Shown: positions 34,291 to 42,337, counted from the first letter of the stretch. The stretch is DNA of 55,910 bases from Sphingopyxis sp. GW247-27LB (GCF_002277025.1 NZ_NIWD01000016.1:72566-128475); one strand, 5' to 3'. The notes: generated by a model not told the origin, from the sequence alone. Translations and numbers: made by a program.

Positions 34291-35664
34291 ATGACACAGC
34301 ACCGCACCCTCGCCCGCCCTGCCGGGCTCGCCGCCGCCAGCCTAGCCGCGACCAGCGCCTTTGCCTTTCAACAGGCGAGCGCATCGGACCTCGCCCAGCA
34401 GGGCGACGATCCGGCGTGGGAAATCACCGAGGGACTGACGACCGAGATCGGCCCGCGCCCCGCCGGCAGCGACCGCGAGGCCGCGGCGCGCAAATGGGCG
34501 CTCAAGACACTGACACAAATGGGCTTCGCCAATGTGCGCGAGGAGCCCTATCAGATGCCGGTCTGGCAGCGCGGCGAGGAAAAGGCCTGGCTGACCGGCC
34601 CCTTCCTGCCGCAGCCCCTCGCGATCACCGCGCTCGGCAACAGCGGCTCGACCGGGCCCAAGGGCATCGAGGGCGAGGTCGCTTATTTCGACGGTTTCGA
34701 CGCGCTCGCCGCCGCGCCCGACAGCGCGGTCGAGGGCAAGATCGTCTTCATCGACAACCAGATGGAACCGACGCAGGACGGCAGCGGCTACGGGCTTTAC
34801 GGGCGCGGCCGTTTCGTAGGGCCCACCGTTGCCGCCAAGAAGGGCGCGATCGGCATCGTCATCCGCTCGATCGGCACCGACAACCACCGCAACCCGCACG
34901 CGGGGGTGACCAATTTCGCCGAGGGCGTGACGCCAATCCCCGCCGGGGCGATCTCCAACCCCGACGCCGATCAGCTCGTCCGCCAGCGCAGCCGCGCGAC
35001 CGGGCCGCTCAGGATGAAGCTGCTGCTCACGCCCAAGATGATCGGCGAGCAGACCTCGGGCAACGTCATCGCCGAGGTGCCGGGCAGCGACCCCGCGGCG
35101 AGCCCGGTGATCATCGCCTGCCACCTCGACAGCTGGGATCTCGCCACGGGCGCGATCGACGACGCCGCGGGCTGCGGCATCATCACCGCGGCAGCGAAGC
35201 ATGTCATGACCGCCGGCCAGCCGCGCCGCACGATCCGCCTGCTGTGGGCGGGTGCCGAGGAGGTCGGTGTGTTCGGCGGCCAGGCCTATTTCGACGCCCA
35301 CGGCAAGGAGAAGCACGCCGTCGCGCTCGAATCCGACTTCGGCGCCGATCGCGTCTGGCGAGTCGATTTCAAGCTGCCCGAGAGCGCGGCGGACCTCCGG
35401 AAGCGGATCGGCGCGGCAGTCGCACCCTTCGGAGTCGTGACCGGGCATGGCGAGGCGCACGGCGGCGCCGACGTCGGCGCACTGATCCAGGCGGGTGTTC
35501 CCGCGGTCGATCTGCAGCAGGATGGCACCCGCTATTTCGATCTTCACCACACGCCCGACGATACGCTCGACAAGATCGATCCGGCGCAATTGCGCCATAA
35601 TGTCGTGGTTTGGGCCGCGACTCTGTCACTGCTCGCCAACAGCAGCGACGGCGAATTGCCCTGA
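34291..35664 (+). CDS. M28-family zinc aminopeptidase, exported
   Basis: A 457-residue protein with a signal peptide (about 1-30, ending near SAFAFQQASA). A PA-type insert covers about 130-250. The M28 peptidase core has two-zinc ligand motifs ACHLDSWD near residue 270, DDAAGCG near 290, WAGAEEVGVFGG near 318, ESDFGADR near 350 and HHTPDDT near the end. All expected ligands are present, so an active periplasmic or outer-membrane aminopeptidase is likely. The ATG at 34291 gives a proper signal peptide; the longer frame to 34228 is rejected. It diverges from ettA. Confidence 0.9.
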   Translation: MTQHRTLARPAGLAAASLAATSAFAFQQASASDLAQQGDDPAWEITEGLTTEIGPRPAGSDREAAARKWALKTLTQMGFANVREEPYQMPVWQRGEEKAWLTGPFLPQPLAITALGNSGSTGPKGIEGEVAYFDGFDALAAAPDSAVEGKIVFIDNQMEPTQDGSGYGLYGRGRFVGPTVAAKKGAIGIVIRSIGTDNHRNPHAGVTNFAEGVTPIPAGAISNPDADQLVRQRSRATGPLRMKLLLTPKMIGEQTSGNVIAEVPGSDPAASPVIIACHLDSWDLATGAIDDAAGCGIITAAAKHVMTAGQPRRTIRLLWAGAEEVGVFGGQAYFDAHGKEKHAVALESDFGADRVWRVDFKLPESAADLRKRIGAAVAPFGVVTGHGEAHGGADVGALIQAGVPAVDLQQDGTRYFDLHHTPDDTLDKIDPAQLRHNVVVWAATLSLLANSSDGELP

Positions 35665-35728
35665 GGATAAGCGGGCCGCGGCCGAAACGACAGATTTCTG
35701 CCGCAGCGCACCATCTCAATTATTTTTG

Positions 35729-35756
35729 TTGACGATTCACGCGGAAGGACTAAATC
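35729..35756 (+). promoter_or_regulatory. Putative sigma-70 promoter
   Basis: TTGACG, 16 bases, TAAATC, lying in an AT-rich island about 65 bases before the Ala-rich lipoprotein gene. It is a good match to a housekeeping promoter and fits the strong-expression signs of that gene. Confidence 0.55.
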
Positions 35757-35820
35757 CCGCCGCTCGCGGGACGGGAAAGTTTCCCCAGCGCGGAAAGGCA
35801 TTTTAGGGAGCCCACACATC

Positions 35821-36108
35821 ATGAAGAAGTTTGCTGCTATCGCCGTTGCCGCCAGCATGTTCGCCCTCGCCGCTTGCGGTGAGAAGGCTGCTGACGAAGC
35901 CACCACCACCGAAGCTCCGGCCGCCGACGCGACCGCTGAAGCCGGTGCCGACGCTGCTGCTGCCGGCGCTGACGCCGCTGCTGCTGGTGCCGAAGCTGCT
36001 GCCACCGGTGCTGACGCTGCTGCGACCGCTCCGGCTGCTGCCGACGCTGCTGCTGCTCCGGCTCCGGCTGCTGACGCCGCTGCTGCTCCGGCTGAAGAAA
36101 AGAAGTAA
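35821..36108 (+). CDS. Small alanine-rich lipoprotein
   Basis: A 95-residue protein. The signal peptide ends in a lipobox (LAACG, Cys at residue 19), so the mature part is a lipid-anchored tail of about 77 residues made almost only of Ala, Asp, Glu, Pro, Gly and Thr. A unit like AGADAAAA recurs about five times. Ala is mostly encoded by GCT, unlike the GCG/GCC bias of its neighbours, which suggests codon selection for high expression. It has its own promoter candidate and a strong terminator. No domain is recognised; it could be an abundant envelope spacer lipoprotein. Confidence 0.8.
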   Translation: MKKFAAIAVAASMFALAACGEKAADEATTTEAPAADATAEAGADAAAAGADAAAAGAEAAATGADAAATAPAAADAAAAPAPAADAAAAPAEEKK

Positions 36109-36146
36109 GTCACAGCCCTTCGGGGCGATGACCGAAACGAAAAAGA

Positions 36147-36180
36147 GGCGGTCTTCCTTCGGGAAGGCCGCCTTTTTTTT
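36147..36180 (+). terminator. Rho-independent terminator
   Basis: An 11-base-pair stem (GGCGGTCTTCC / GGAAGGCCGCC, one G-U) with a TTCG tetraloop followed by eight T. It ends the lipoprotein transcript 38 bases after its stop. It is the strongest terminator in the window. Confidence 0.95.
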
Positions 36181-36202
36181 ACGCCCGTCGCGACGGGTTC
36201 GC

Positions 36203-36370
36203 TCAATGCGGAGCAAGCAGCGCCGCGATCAGCGCGAAAACGACGAACGCGACCAGCCCGCCCATGAAGACCAGCTGGCGGCGCCGGGTCCTGAGGATGA
36301 TCTCTCCCCCGCGCACGTCGCGCGCCGGATAGACGGGCCCGCCGGCCCCCGAGTCGTCGCGGCGTTCCAT
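36203..36370 (-). CDS. Small single-pass membrane protein (55 residues)
   Basis: Reading the minus strand gives a 55-residue frame from ATG to TGA: a polar start (MERRDDSGAGG), GGEIILRTRRRQ near residue 21, then one hydrophobic helix (LVFMGGLVAFVVFALIAALL, about 33-52). The positive cluster before the helix predicts a cytoplasmic N-terminus. It starts two bases after the PRC-barrel stop, so it is very likely translated from the same mRNA and shares its EcfG-type promoter. Function unknown. Confidence 0.7.
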   Translation of the reverse strand: MERRDDSGAGGPVYPARDVRGGEIILRTRRRQLVFMGGLVAFVVFALIAALLAPH

Positions 36371-36372
36371 CG

Positions 36373-36744
36373 TCAGAGCATCGGATAGCTGAGGCCGTAA
36401 TAGCCATAGATGGTGCGGCCGTAATCGTCGGTATATTCGGGCGCATCCTCGCGCGCATAGCGCGGCGCGTCGGTCAGCTGGTCCTTCGACAGATTGACGA
36501 CATAGCCGCCCTTGCCGGTGTCATAGGTCAGCATGTCCCACGGAATGGGATAATGGTCGCTGCCGAGCCCGAACAGCCCGCCGAATTCCATGACGGCATA
36601 TTCGCTTTTGCCCGATCTCTTGTCGATCATCACATTGGCGATCGTGCCGAGCCGGTCGTTTTCGGGGTTATAGACCGCGGTGCCTTCGACCTTGTCGGAA
36701 GCGATCAGGCGGTGGGTTTCGGTTTTTTCGAGTGTGTCGGTCAT
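36373..36744 (-). CDS. PRC-barrel domain protein
   Basis: A 123-residue protein. The PRC-barrel beta domain covers about 12-90 (LIASDKVEGTAVYNPENDRLGTI, a typical start). The tail is rich in Tyr, Asp and Gly (YTDDYGRTIYGYYGLSYP). PRC-barrel proteins of this size are common stress-induced proteins in alphaproteobacteria; no enzyme activity is known. GGAGAAGGAG precedes the ATG. An EcfG-type promoter lies about 65-90 bases upstream, and a small membrane protein gene follows two bases downstream. Confidence 0.9.
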   Translation of the reverse strand: MTDTLEKTETHRLIASDKVEGTAVYNPENDRLGTIANVMIDKRSGKSEYAVMEFGGLFGLGSDHYPIPWDMLTYDTGKGGYVVNLSKDQLTDAPRYAREDAPEYTDDYGRTIYGYYGLSYPML

Positions 36745-36807
36745 GGCTCCTTCTCCTTGCTGGGATGAGGGCGGCGCCACGGAGGTGGCACCGCCACCTT
36801 TCCGAGC

Positions 36808-36832
36808 AACGGGCGATGAAGGCCATTGTTCC
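36808..36832 (-). promoter_or_regulatory. Putative EcfG (general stress) promoter
   Basis: Read on the minus strand: GGAAC, 16 bases, CGTT, an exact match to the EcfG consensus. It points at the PRC-barrel gene with a predicted leader of about 55 bases. The PRC-barrel family is a known type of general-stress target, which supports the call. Confidence 0.75.
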
Positions 36833-36841
36833 TCGACCCGT

Positions 36842-36864
36842 CGCGAAGCCGCCACGGCTTCGCG
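36842..36864. repeat. Short perfect inverted repeat
   Basis: CGCGAAGCCG and CGGCTTCGCG separated by CCA, giving a ten-base-pair hairpin. It lies just upstream of the EcfG-type -35 element, between divergent genes. No T run follows on either strand, so it could be an operator or a relic of a repeat. Confidence 0.5.
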
Positions 36865-36956
36865 GGACCGGCGAGCCCACCAAGGCGCTTGACTCGGGAT
36901 CGATCCTGCCATCAATGGACGCCATGCAGGCGCGGCGATCCTTCAGGGCGTACGGC

Positions 36957-37523
36957 ATGCGCGGCGCGATTGCCGCTTTCCTGCTGCTCGCGGCCGCGCC
37001 CGCCGCCGCCCAGCAGGTCGACGTGACCCTGGAGGTCGAGACCGACGGCACGCGCACGCTGGTCCACGAGGTCACGATCCCCGCATCGCAGCAGGAGGTC
37101 TGGACGGCGCTGGCCACCATCGAGGGCTGGCGGACATGGGCGGTTCCGCTGGCGCGCGCGGTGTCGGGCTCTACGGATCGTTTCGAAACCGCTTATGACC
37201 CCGCGGCCGAGCCGGGCTCGGCCTCCACGATCGAACAGCAATGGATCGAACGCGCGGCGCCCGATAGCGTCAGCTTCCGGACCACGCGGACGCCCGATGG
37301 CTTTCCCCATGCCGACGCCTATGTCCGGGTGACCAGCCGCTTCCTGCTGACGCCGGTCGGCGACGCGGCGACCCGCGTTCGCCTGACGGGAAGCGGCTAT
37401 CCGGCGGGACCGGCGGGCGACGCGCTGATCGGCTTCTTCCGCGAAGGCAACCGCCTGTCGCTCCAGCAGCTCCACAAGCGCTTCGCCGAGGGGCCGATCG
37501 ACTGGACCGCCCCGAGGCCGTAG
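36957..37523 (+). CDS. Exported SRPBCC (START-like) domain protein
   Basis: About 188 residues. From the ATG at 36957 the protein opens with a textbook signal peptide (MRGAIAAFLLLAAAPAAAQQ) and has AGGG eight bases upstream. In-frame ATGs at 36915 and 36924 would add 11-14 residues. The rest resembles the polyketide-cyclase/START fold used by AHSA1-like proteins (VHEVTIPASQQEVWTALATIEGWRTWAVP), a hydrophobic-ligand pocket. An exported SRPBCC protein is less usual than a cytoplasmic one. The ligand is unknown. Confidence 0.75.
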   Translation: MRGAIAAFLLLAAAPAAAQQVDVTLEVETDGTRTLVHEVTIPASQQEVWTALATIEGWRTWAVPLARAVSGSTDRFETAYDPAAEPGSASTIEQQWIERAAPDSVSFRTTRTPDGFPHADAYVRVTSRFLLTPVGDAATRVRLTGSGYPAGPAGDALIGFFREGNRLSLQQLHKRFAEGPIDWTAPRP

Positions 37524-37565
37524 CGGCGGCGCCTTCCGGCGGCACGGCTTTCGCATAGTGGGAAG

Positions 37566-37645
<80 letters not shown>

Positions 37646-37751
37646 AACCGCTGCAGCCCTTAGGTTTCACGCCCGCCGAGGGCAAGCGGAAAGCGACCCG
37701 CCGCATAGCGGACGAGTGGCGCACGGAGCCGGGCCCCGTGCGCCTGGTCCC

Positions 37752-38129
37752 TTACCGGCAGCGCCCGCCGCGGTCGATTTCGCGGCCGAGCAGCGCACCC
37801 GCGGCCGCGCCGACGATCGTGCCCGGCGTGCGGTCGCCATAGCGGTCGACCTCGCGGCCGAGCAGCGCGCCCGCCGCGCCGCCGACGATCAGCCCGGTCG
37901 TCCCGCTCGAACGGCGGCAGCGATAATGATCGCGCGACCGGTAATAGCGGCGGCCGTCGCGATAATGGCTGCGGCGGTAATCGCGGCGGCCATCCCAGCG
38001 ATCATGATCGCGGTCGTAATAGGAGGAGTGGCGGTGGTGCCGATCGCGCGCCTCCGCATCGGCGGGCAGCGCAGCCACCGCGCTGATGCCGATGAGCGCA
38101 GTCAGGGCCAGCTTCTTCATCGAAAACAT
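37752..38129 (-). CDS. Glycine-zipper 2TM-domain exported protein
   Basis: A 125-residue protein. The signal peptide (about 1-28, ending at ADAEA) is followed by a strongly basic, Arg/His/Tyr/Asp-rich region (about 29-74). A glycine-zipper segment follows (about 77-118: GLIVGGAAGALLGREVDRYGDR and a second GTIVGAAAGALLGREID), as in the 17-kDa surface antigen family. Two near-identical zipper halves are visible. It is probably associated with the outer membrane. GGAAGG precedes the ATG at 38129; a second ATG three codons later is possible. Confidence 0.85.
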   Translation of the reverse strand: MFSMKKLALTALIGISAVAALPADAEARDRHHRHSSYYDRDHDRWDGRRDYRRSHYRDGRRYYRSRDHYRCRRSSGTTGLIVGGAAGALLGREVDRYGDRTPGTIVGAAAGALLGREIDRGGRCR

Positions 38130-38250
38130 CGTTCAGACCTTCCATCTTGCCCCCCGATCCAAATTAGGGCGCGCAAGATGGCGCTCCGGTGAATGCGCTG
38201 ACGGGCACGCGCCGTTCGCCGACGAGGAAGGGCGGTTCGTCGCGCTGCGA

Positions 38251-39726
38251 TCACCCCGCCGACGTCGCGATCAGCCGCGCGTAGAAATCGATCATCCGCT
38301 TGAAGCTGTCGATCGCCATATGCTCGTTGGTGCCGTGGATCATCGCGGCTTCCTTCAGCGTGAAATGCATCGGCATGAAGCGGTAGACGTCCTCCGACAC
38401 CGGCTCCATGCTGCGGCTGTCGGTGCCGGCGACGACAAGCGTCGGGGTGAGCACCGCGCCCGGCGCATCGGCACGCGCCGCGGCGGCGATCCATTTCCAG
38501 CCCTGCGAGCTGGTCGAGGAGATGCGCGAGGGCTCGCGCGGCGGCTTGACCCAGGCAAGGTCGACCTTGGCATCGCCGACCGCAGCGCGCGCCCGCGCCA
38601 TCACGTCCTTCGAGCTGTTCCACGGGGCGATGCGATAGTTGATCAGTGCGCTCGCGGCTTGCGGCAGCACATTCTCCTTGGGGCTGCCCTCCAGCATCGT
38701 GGGCGCGATCGTGGTGTGGAAGGCGGCGGCGGTCGAAGGCGCCGCGGCGAGCTGACGCTTCAGCAGCGGGCCGAACAGCCAGCGGTTGGCGACCGCCATC
38801 TTGGTGGTGCCGCCCTTCTTCGCGGCGAGCGCCTCGATCATCGACGCGCCGGGACCGCGCACCTCGAACGGAAAGGGTTTGTCGGCGATCGCGAGCACCG
38901 CCTTGGCGAGCGTGACGACGCCGGTCTCGGCGGGCGGCATCGAGCTGTGCCCGCCCGGCGCGTGCGCCGTGACCTTGAGCGTGCCATAGCCCTTCTCACC
39001 GATCCCGATCATGATCGCGGGGCCGTCGATCACCGGCGTGTCGGTGAGAACGATGCTGCCCTCGTCGATCGTGAAGATCGCCTTCACCCCCTCGGCCTTC
39101 AGCTTCGCCGCGGCGGCGATCGCGCCCGACCCGCCCGCCTCCTCGTCGTGGCCCGAGACGAGATAGATGCCGCGCTTCGGCTGGAAACCGGCCTTGGCGA
39201 GCGCCTCGAGCGCCTCGAACAGGCCGATCAGCGATCCCTTGTCGTCGACCGTGCCCCTGCCCCACACCGCCTTTTCGGCGATCGTTCCGGCGAAGGGCGG
39301 GTATTTCCAGTCGCCCTCGGTTCCCTCGGTCACCGGGACGACATCCTGATGCGCCATGACGATGATCGGCGCGAGCGAGGCGTCGCTGCCCGGCCAGTGA
39401 TAGACGAGCGTGCGGTTGGGCAGGATCGTACGCGCCATCGCGCCATGCGCCGCGGGATAGGTCGCCGCGAGCCAGGCGTGGAGACGGTCCCATTCGGCGA
39501 CGTCGTTGTCGGCGGCGTCCTGATGCGAGATGGTCTTGATCTGCGCGGCGGCGCTCAGATGCGCAACGGCGGCCGACAGGTCATAGGGCGGCGCGGCGGC
39601 GAGCGTCACGTCGCGGCCGTCGGCTATGTCCTTCGGGGCGAAGGTCGCCGTCCGCACCGCGACCACGCCCGCGACCACAGCGAGCGCGGCCGCGCCCCCG
39701 ATCAGGATCATCCGCTTCGCCGCCAT
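38251..39726 (-). CDS. M20-family metallopeptidase (carboxypeptidase S-like)
   Basis: A 491-residue protein with an N-terminal membrane helix or uncleaved signal (about 6-25). The M20 catalytic domain shows MAHQDVVPV near residue 123 (zinc His), GRGTVDDKGS near 155 (bridging Asp) and SGHDEEAGG near 190 (catalytic and ligand Glu). A dimerisation domain with GGHSSMPP near residue 255 follows, and the last His ligand region is in IHGTNEHM near 465. It most resembles membrane-linked carboxypeptidase S / N-acyl amino acid hydrolases. The substrate is unknown. Confidence 0.9.
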   Translation of the reverse strand: MAAKRMILIGGAAALAVVAGVVAVRTATFAPKDIADGRDVTLAAAPPYDLSAAVAHLSAAAQIKTISHQDAADNDVAEWDRLHAWLAATYPAAHGAMARTILPNRTLVYHWPGSDASLAPIIVMAHQDVVPVTEGTEGDWKYPPFAGTIAEKAVWGRGTVDDKGSLIGLFEALEALAKAGFQPKRGIYLVSGHDEEAGGSGAIAAAAKLKAEGVKAIFTIDEGSIVLTDTPVIDGPAIMIGIGEKGYGTLKVTAHAPGGHSSMPPAETGVVTLAKAVLAIADKPFPFEVRGPGASMIEALAAKKGGTTKMAVANRWLFGPLLKRQLAAAPSTAAAFHTTIAPTMLEGSPKENVLPQAASALINYRIAPWNSSKDVMARARAAVGDAKVDLAWVKPPREPSRISSTSSQGWKWIAAAARADAPGAVLTPTLVVAGTDSRSMEPVSEDVYRFMPMHFTLKEAAMIHGTNEHMAIDSFKRMIDFYARLIATSAG

Positions 39727-39821
39727 TCCCGCTCTCCCCTTTTGATTAGGAATCTAATGGAACGGCATCGAGGGCGCTTGGCAAGGAAAAGCTGACTGGA
39801 TGGGGCATATCGTCGCGCATG

Positions 39822-39854
39822 AAAAAGGGCGGCAAGGTCAATCCCTGCCGCCCT
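39822..39854 (-). terminator. Rho-independent terminator
   Basis: On the minus strand, stem GGGCGGCA / TGCCGCCC with an intervening loop and then TTTTT. It lies about 30 bases after the stop of the Pro/Glu/Ala-rich exported protein and ends that transcript before the M20 peptidase gene. Confidence 0.85.
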
Positions 39855-39883
39855 TCTTGGCGATATACGCGAAAAAGCGCTGG

Positions 39884-40153
39884 TTACGCCTGCGGTGCCG
39901 GGGCCGGTTCCTCGGTCGGCGCGGGCGCCGGCTGATCCGACGGCGCGGGCGCGGGCTCTTCGGTCGGGGCCGGAGCCGGGGCCGGCTGATCGGTCGGAGC
40001 GGGAGCCGTGGTCGGCGCCGGTTCCTCGTCCGGCGCGGGCGCCGGGGCAGGTTCTTCGGTCGGGGCGGGAGTGGTCGTTTCCTGGGCAATGGCCGCAATC
40101 GGCGAAATCAGGAAGCTCGCCGCCACGGCGGACATAATCGCAATCTTACGCAT
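39884..40153 (-). CDS. Pro/Glu/Ala-rich repetitive exported protein
   Basis: An 89-residue protein. The signal peptide (about 1-23, ending AIAQ) is followed by a low-complexity tail of repeated PAPTEEPAP-, DQPAPAP- and PDEEPAP-like units, acidic and proline-rich, so extended and unfolded. AAGGAG lies five bases before the ATG, an ideal ribosome-binding site. It has a good terminator and an EcfG-type promoter about 90 bases upstream. The function is unknown; an extended periplasmic polyproline linker or protectant is one possibility. Confidence 0.8.
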   Translation of the reverse strand: MRKIAIMSAVAASFLISPIAAIAQETTTPAPTEEPAPAPAPDEEPAPTTAPAPTDQPAPAPAPTEEPAPAPSDQPAPAPTEEPAPAPQA

Positions 40154-40241
40154 GGTTACTCCTTTGCATAGGGCGATGGAGTCGACAGGAGAGCGCCCCC
40201 TTCGCCGCAGGCCTGCCGTTCCCCGCAGACCTCGGGGCGCC

Positions 40242-40267
40242 AACGGACCCGCTTCCGCGAAAGTTCC
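40242..40267 (-). promoter_or_regulatory. Putative EcfG (general stress) promoter
   Basis: Read on the minus strand: GGAAC, 17 bases, CGTT, within the accepted EcfG spacing. It points at the Pro/Glu/Ala-rich exported protein with a leader of about 85 bases. Confidence 0.6.
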
Positions 40268-40405
40268 GTTTGGCCGGGACGGATGGATTCAATTGCGCGG
40301 TAAAGCGTTTTCGGACGCCCCGAACGATCGGAAAAAGCATCGCTGGATCAGGGGAAAGACAAACTCGCTGGCGAATTTGTGCGCTGCAGCGTAAAGACGC
40401 AGGGC

Positions 40406-40987
40406 ATGAGGATCGCGATCATCGACACCAGCACGACGCGCGCGGCGATCATTTCGGATGGCCTGCGCGAAGCGGGCCTCGACGATCTCGTGCTGATCGA
40501 TCCCGCAGGCCCGCTGGTCGCGCAGGTCGAAGCCGCAAAGCCTGAAGTGATTCTCATCAACCTCGAAAATCCCAGCCGCGACCTGCTCGAGGATTTCTTC
40601 GCCATGTCGCGCGCGCTCGCGCGCCCGATCGCGATGTTCGTCGACCAGAGCGACGCCGAGGCGACGGGAGCCGCGATCGACGCGGGGGTGTCGGCCTATG
40701 TCGTCGACGGATTGTCGAAGCAGCGGATCAAGCCCGTGATCGACCTTGCGGTGCGGCGCTTCCAGGCCTTCTCGCGCCTCCAGCGCGAACTCGACGAAGC
40801 GAAGAACGCGCTTGCCGAGCGCGCGACGGTCGACCGGGCGAAGGCGATCCTGATGAAGCGGCGCGGGATCGACGAGCCCGCCGCCTATGCGCTGCTGCGC
40901 GGACAGGCGATGCGGACCAACCGCCGCATTGCCGAGATCGCCGAGGCGATCGTGACCAGCGACGCGCTGATGGGAGATATCGAGTGA
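40406..40987 (+). CDS. nasT: Nitrate-assimilation antiterminator NasT (ANTAR protein)
   Basis: A 193-residue protein. The N-terminal receiver-like domain (about 1-115) has Asn at position 52 (ILINLENP), where a phospho-acceptor Asp would be expected, so it probably does not rely on phosphorylation. A coiled segment (about 120-140) joins the C-terminal ANTAR RNA-binding domain (about 135-190: TVDRAKAILMKRRGIDEPAAY, then LRGQAM). ANTAR domains bind paired hexaloop hairpins and stop terminator formation. The stop overlaps the nasS start. The likely target leader lies at 42399-42550, before the transporter gene. Confidence 0.92.
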   Translation: MRIAIIDTSTTRAAIISDGLREAGLDDLVLIDPAGPLVAQVEAAKPEVILINLENPSRDLLEDFFAMSRALARPIAMFVDQSDAEATGAAIDAGVSAYVVDGLSKQRIKPVIDLAVRRFQAFSRLQRELDEAKNALAERATVDRAKAILMKRRGIDEPAAYALLRGQAMRTNRRIAEIAEAIVTSDALMGDIE

Positions 40988-42195
40988 GCGCCGAACATTT
41001 CCGCATCGGCTTCCTGCCGCTGGTCGACGCCGCGCTGCCGATCCTCGCGCACGAGCTCGGCTTCGCCGCGCGCGAGGGCGTCGACATCGATCTCGTCCGC
41101 GACATGACCTGGGCGACGGTGCGCGACCGGCTGCTCTACGGCCATACCGACGCCGCGCACATGATCGCGCCGCTCGCGATCGCGACGGCGCTCGGCCGCG
41201 ACCGGCCCTCGGTGCCGCTCGCGGTGCCCTTCGTGCTCGGGCTCAACGGCAATGCGGTGACCTTTTCGACCGCGCTCGCGGCCGAGGCCGGGCTCGGCGA
41301 CGGGCTCGGCGACCCCGCAACCGTCGGCGCGGCGCTGCGGGACGTCGCCGCGGCGCGCAAGGCGGCGGGCCGCCCGCTGCGCTTCGGCGTGGTTCATCGC
41401 TATTCGAGCCATAATTACATGCTGCGTTACTGGCTGGCGGGGGTGGGTATCCGCCCCGACGCCGATGTCGAGATCGTCGTCACCAGCCCGCCCTTCGCCG
41501 CCGACGCGCTCGCCGCGGGCGAGGTCGACGGCATCTGCGTCGGCGAGCCGTGGAATGCGATCGCGGTCGATCGCGGCGTCGGCCATATCGCGCTCGCCAC
41601 CGCGCAGATCTGGCGGCGCGGGGTCGAGAAGATTCTCGCGATCCGCAGCGACGTCGTCGAAGCCCGCCGCGATGCGGTCGAGGCGCTGCTCCGCGCGCTC
41701 CATGCCGCGGCCGCGCATTTCGTCGAACCCGGCACCGCCGGGGAGAGCGCCGCCATCCTCGCCCGCCCCGCCTATCTCGACGCGCCGCAGGACGCGATCG
41801 AACGCGCGATCACCGACCGCATCCGGGTCGCCCCCGGCGGCGAGCCGGTCGCCTATCCCGACTTCATGTTCCAGTATCGCGAAGCCGCCAACTTCCCGTG
41901 GCGCAGCCAGGCGGCGTGGCTCTATTCGCAGATGGTGCGCTGGGACGGCATCGCCTTTTCACCCGCCAACGCGGCGACGGCCGCCGGGGTGTTCCGCCCC
42001 GACATATACCGCGCCGCGCTCGCGGGGTCGGGCGCCCCGCTGCCCGGCGCGAGCTCGAAGCTCGAAGGCGGCCTCGACGCCCCGATCGGCGCCGGCTCGA
42101 CCCAAGGCCGCCTGCTCCTGGGCAGCGACCGCTTCTTCGACGGTCGCGCCTTCGATCCAGAGGATATTGCGGGGTATCTGGCCGATCTTCCGTGA
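40984..42195 (+). CDS. nasS: NasS-like nitrate/nitrite sensor, CmpA/NrtA family
   Basis: A 403-residue protein of the NrtA/CmpA nitrate-binding family. It starts at GTG directly with the binding fold (FRIGFLPLVDAALPILAHELG) and has no signal peptide, so it is cytoplasmic rather than an ABC-transporter partner. In characterised systems NasS holds NasT inactive and frees it when nitrate or nitrite binds. Adjacency and overlap with nasT, and absence of NrtB/NrtD genes, support that role. Family features include HRYSSHNYMLRYWLAGVG near residue 138 and CVGEPWN near residue 181. Confidence 0.9.
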   Translation: MSAEHFRIGFLPLVDAALPILAHELGFAAREGVDIDLVRDMTWATVRDRLLYGHTDAAHMIAPLAIATALGRDRPSVPLAVPFVLGLNGNAVTFSTALAAEAGLGDGLGDPATVGAALRDVAAARKAAGRPLRFGVVHRYSSHNYMLRYWLAGVGIRPDADVEIVVTSPPFAADALAAGEVDGICVGEPWNAIAVDRGVGHIALATAQIWRRGVEKILAIRSDVVEARRDAVEALLRALHAAAAHFVEPGTAGESAAILARPAYLDAPQDAIERAITDRIRVAPGGEPVAYPDFMFQYREAANFPWRSQAAWLYSQMVRWDGIAFSPANAATAAGVFRPDIYRAALAGSGAPLPGASSKLEGGLDAPIGAGSTQGRLLLGSDRFFDGRAFDPEDIAGYLADLP

Positions 42196-42232
42196 CAGCT
42201 AGAGCAGCGTGCCTTAGATTTGACCCATTGTC

Positions 42233-42266
42233 CCGTTCGTGTCGAGCGAAGTCGAGACACGAACGG
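42233..42266. repeat. Intergenic palindromic repeat of the GTCGAGCGAAGTCGAG type
   Basis: An 11-base-pair perfect stem (CCGTTCGTGTC / GACACGAACGG) with a 12-base loop GAGCGAAGTCGA. It lies 37 bases after nasS. I recognise it as a common sphingomonad intergenic repeat. It could end the nasTS transcript, though no T run follows. Confidence 0.7.
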
Positions 42267-42318
42267 ATAAGGCGCGTGACAGATTTACGGCACGCCGCTC
42301 TGAGCGCGCAGGCCAGCA

Positions 42319-42337
42319 AAGGCACAGGGACGGCAAA
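42319..42337 (+). promoter_or_regulatory. Candidate sigma-54 promoter
   Basis: GGCAC, then GC exactly ten bases after the GG pair, matching -24/-12 spacing; the -12 part is CGGC rather than the usual TTGC. It lies about 60 bases before the first hairpins of the leader. Nitrate assimilation genes are often NtrC/sigma-54 dependent. A perfect 11-base palindrome TTGCACTGCAA follows at 42343-42353. Confidence 0.3.

Noticed and set aside
40984..42195. Periplasmic nitrate-binding protein of an ABC transporter
   Set aside because: No signal peptide or lipobox is present, no permease or ATPase genes follow, and it overlaps nasT, so NasS is the better call.
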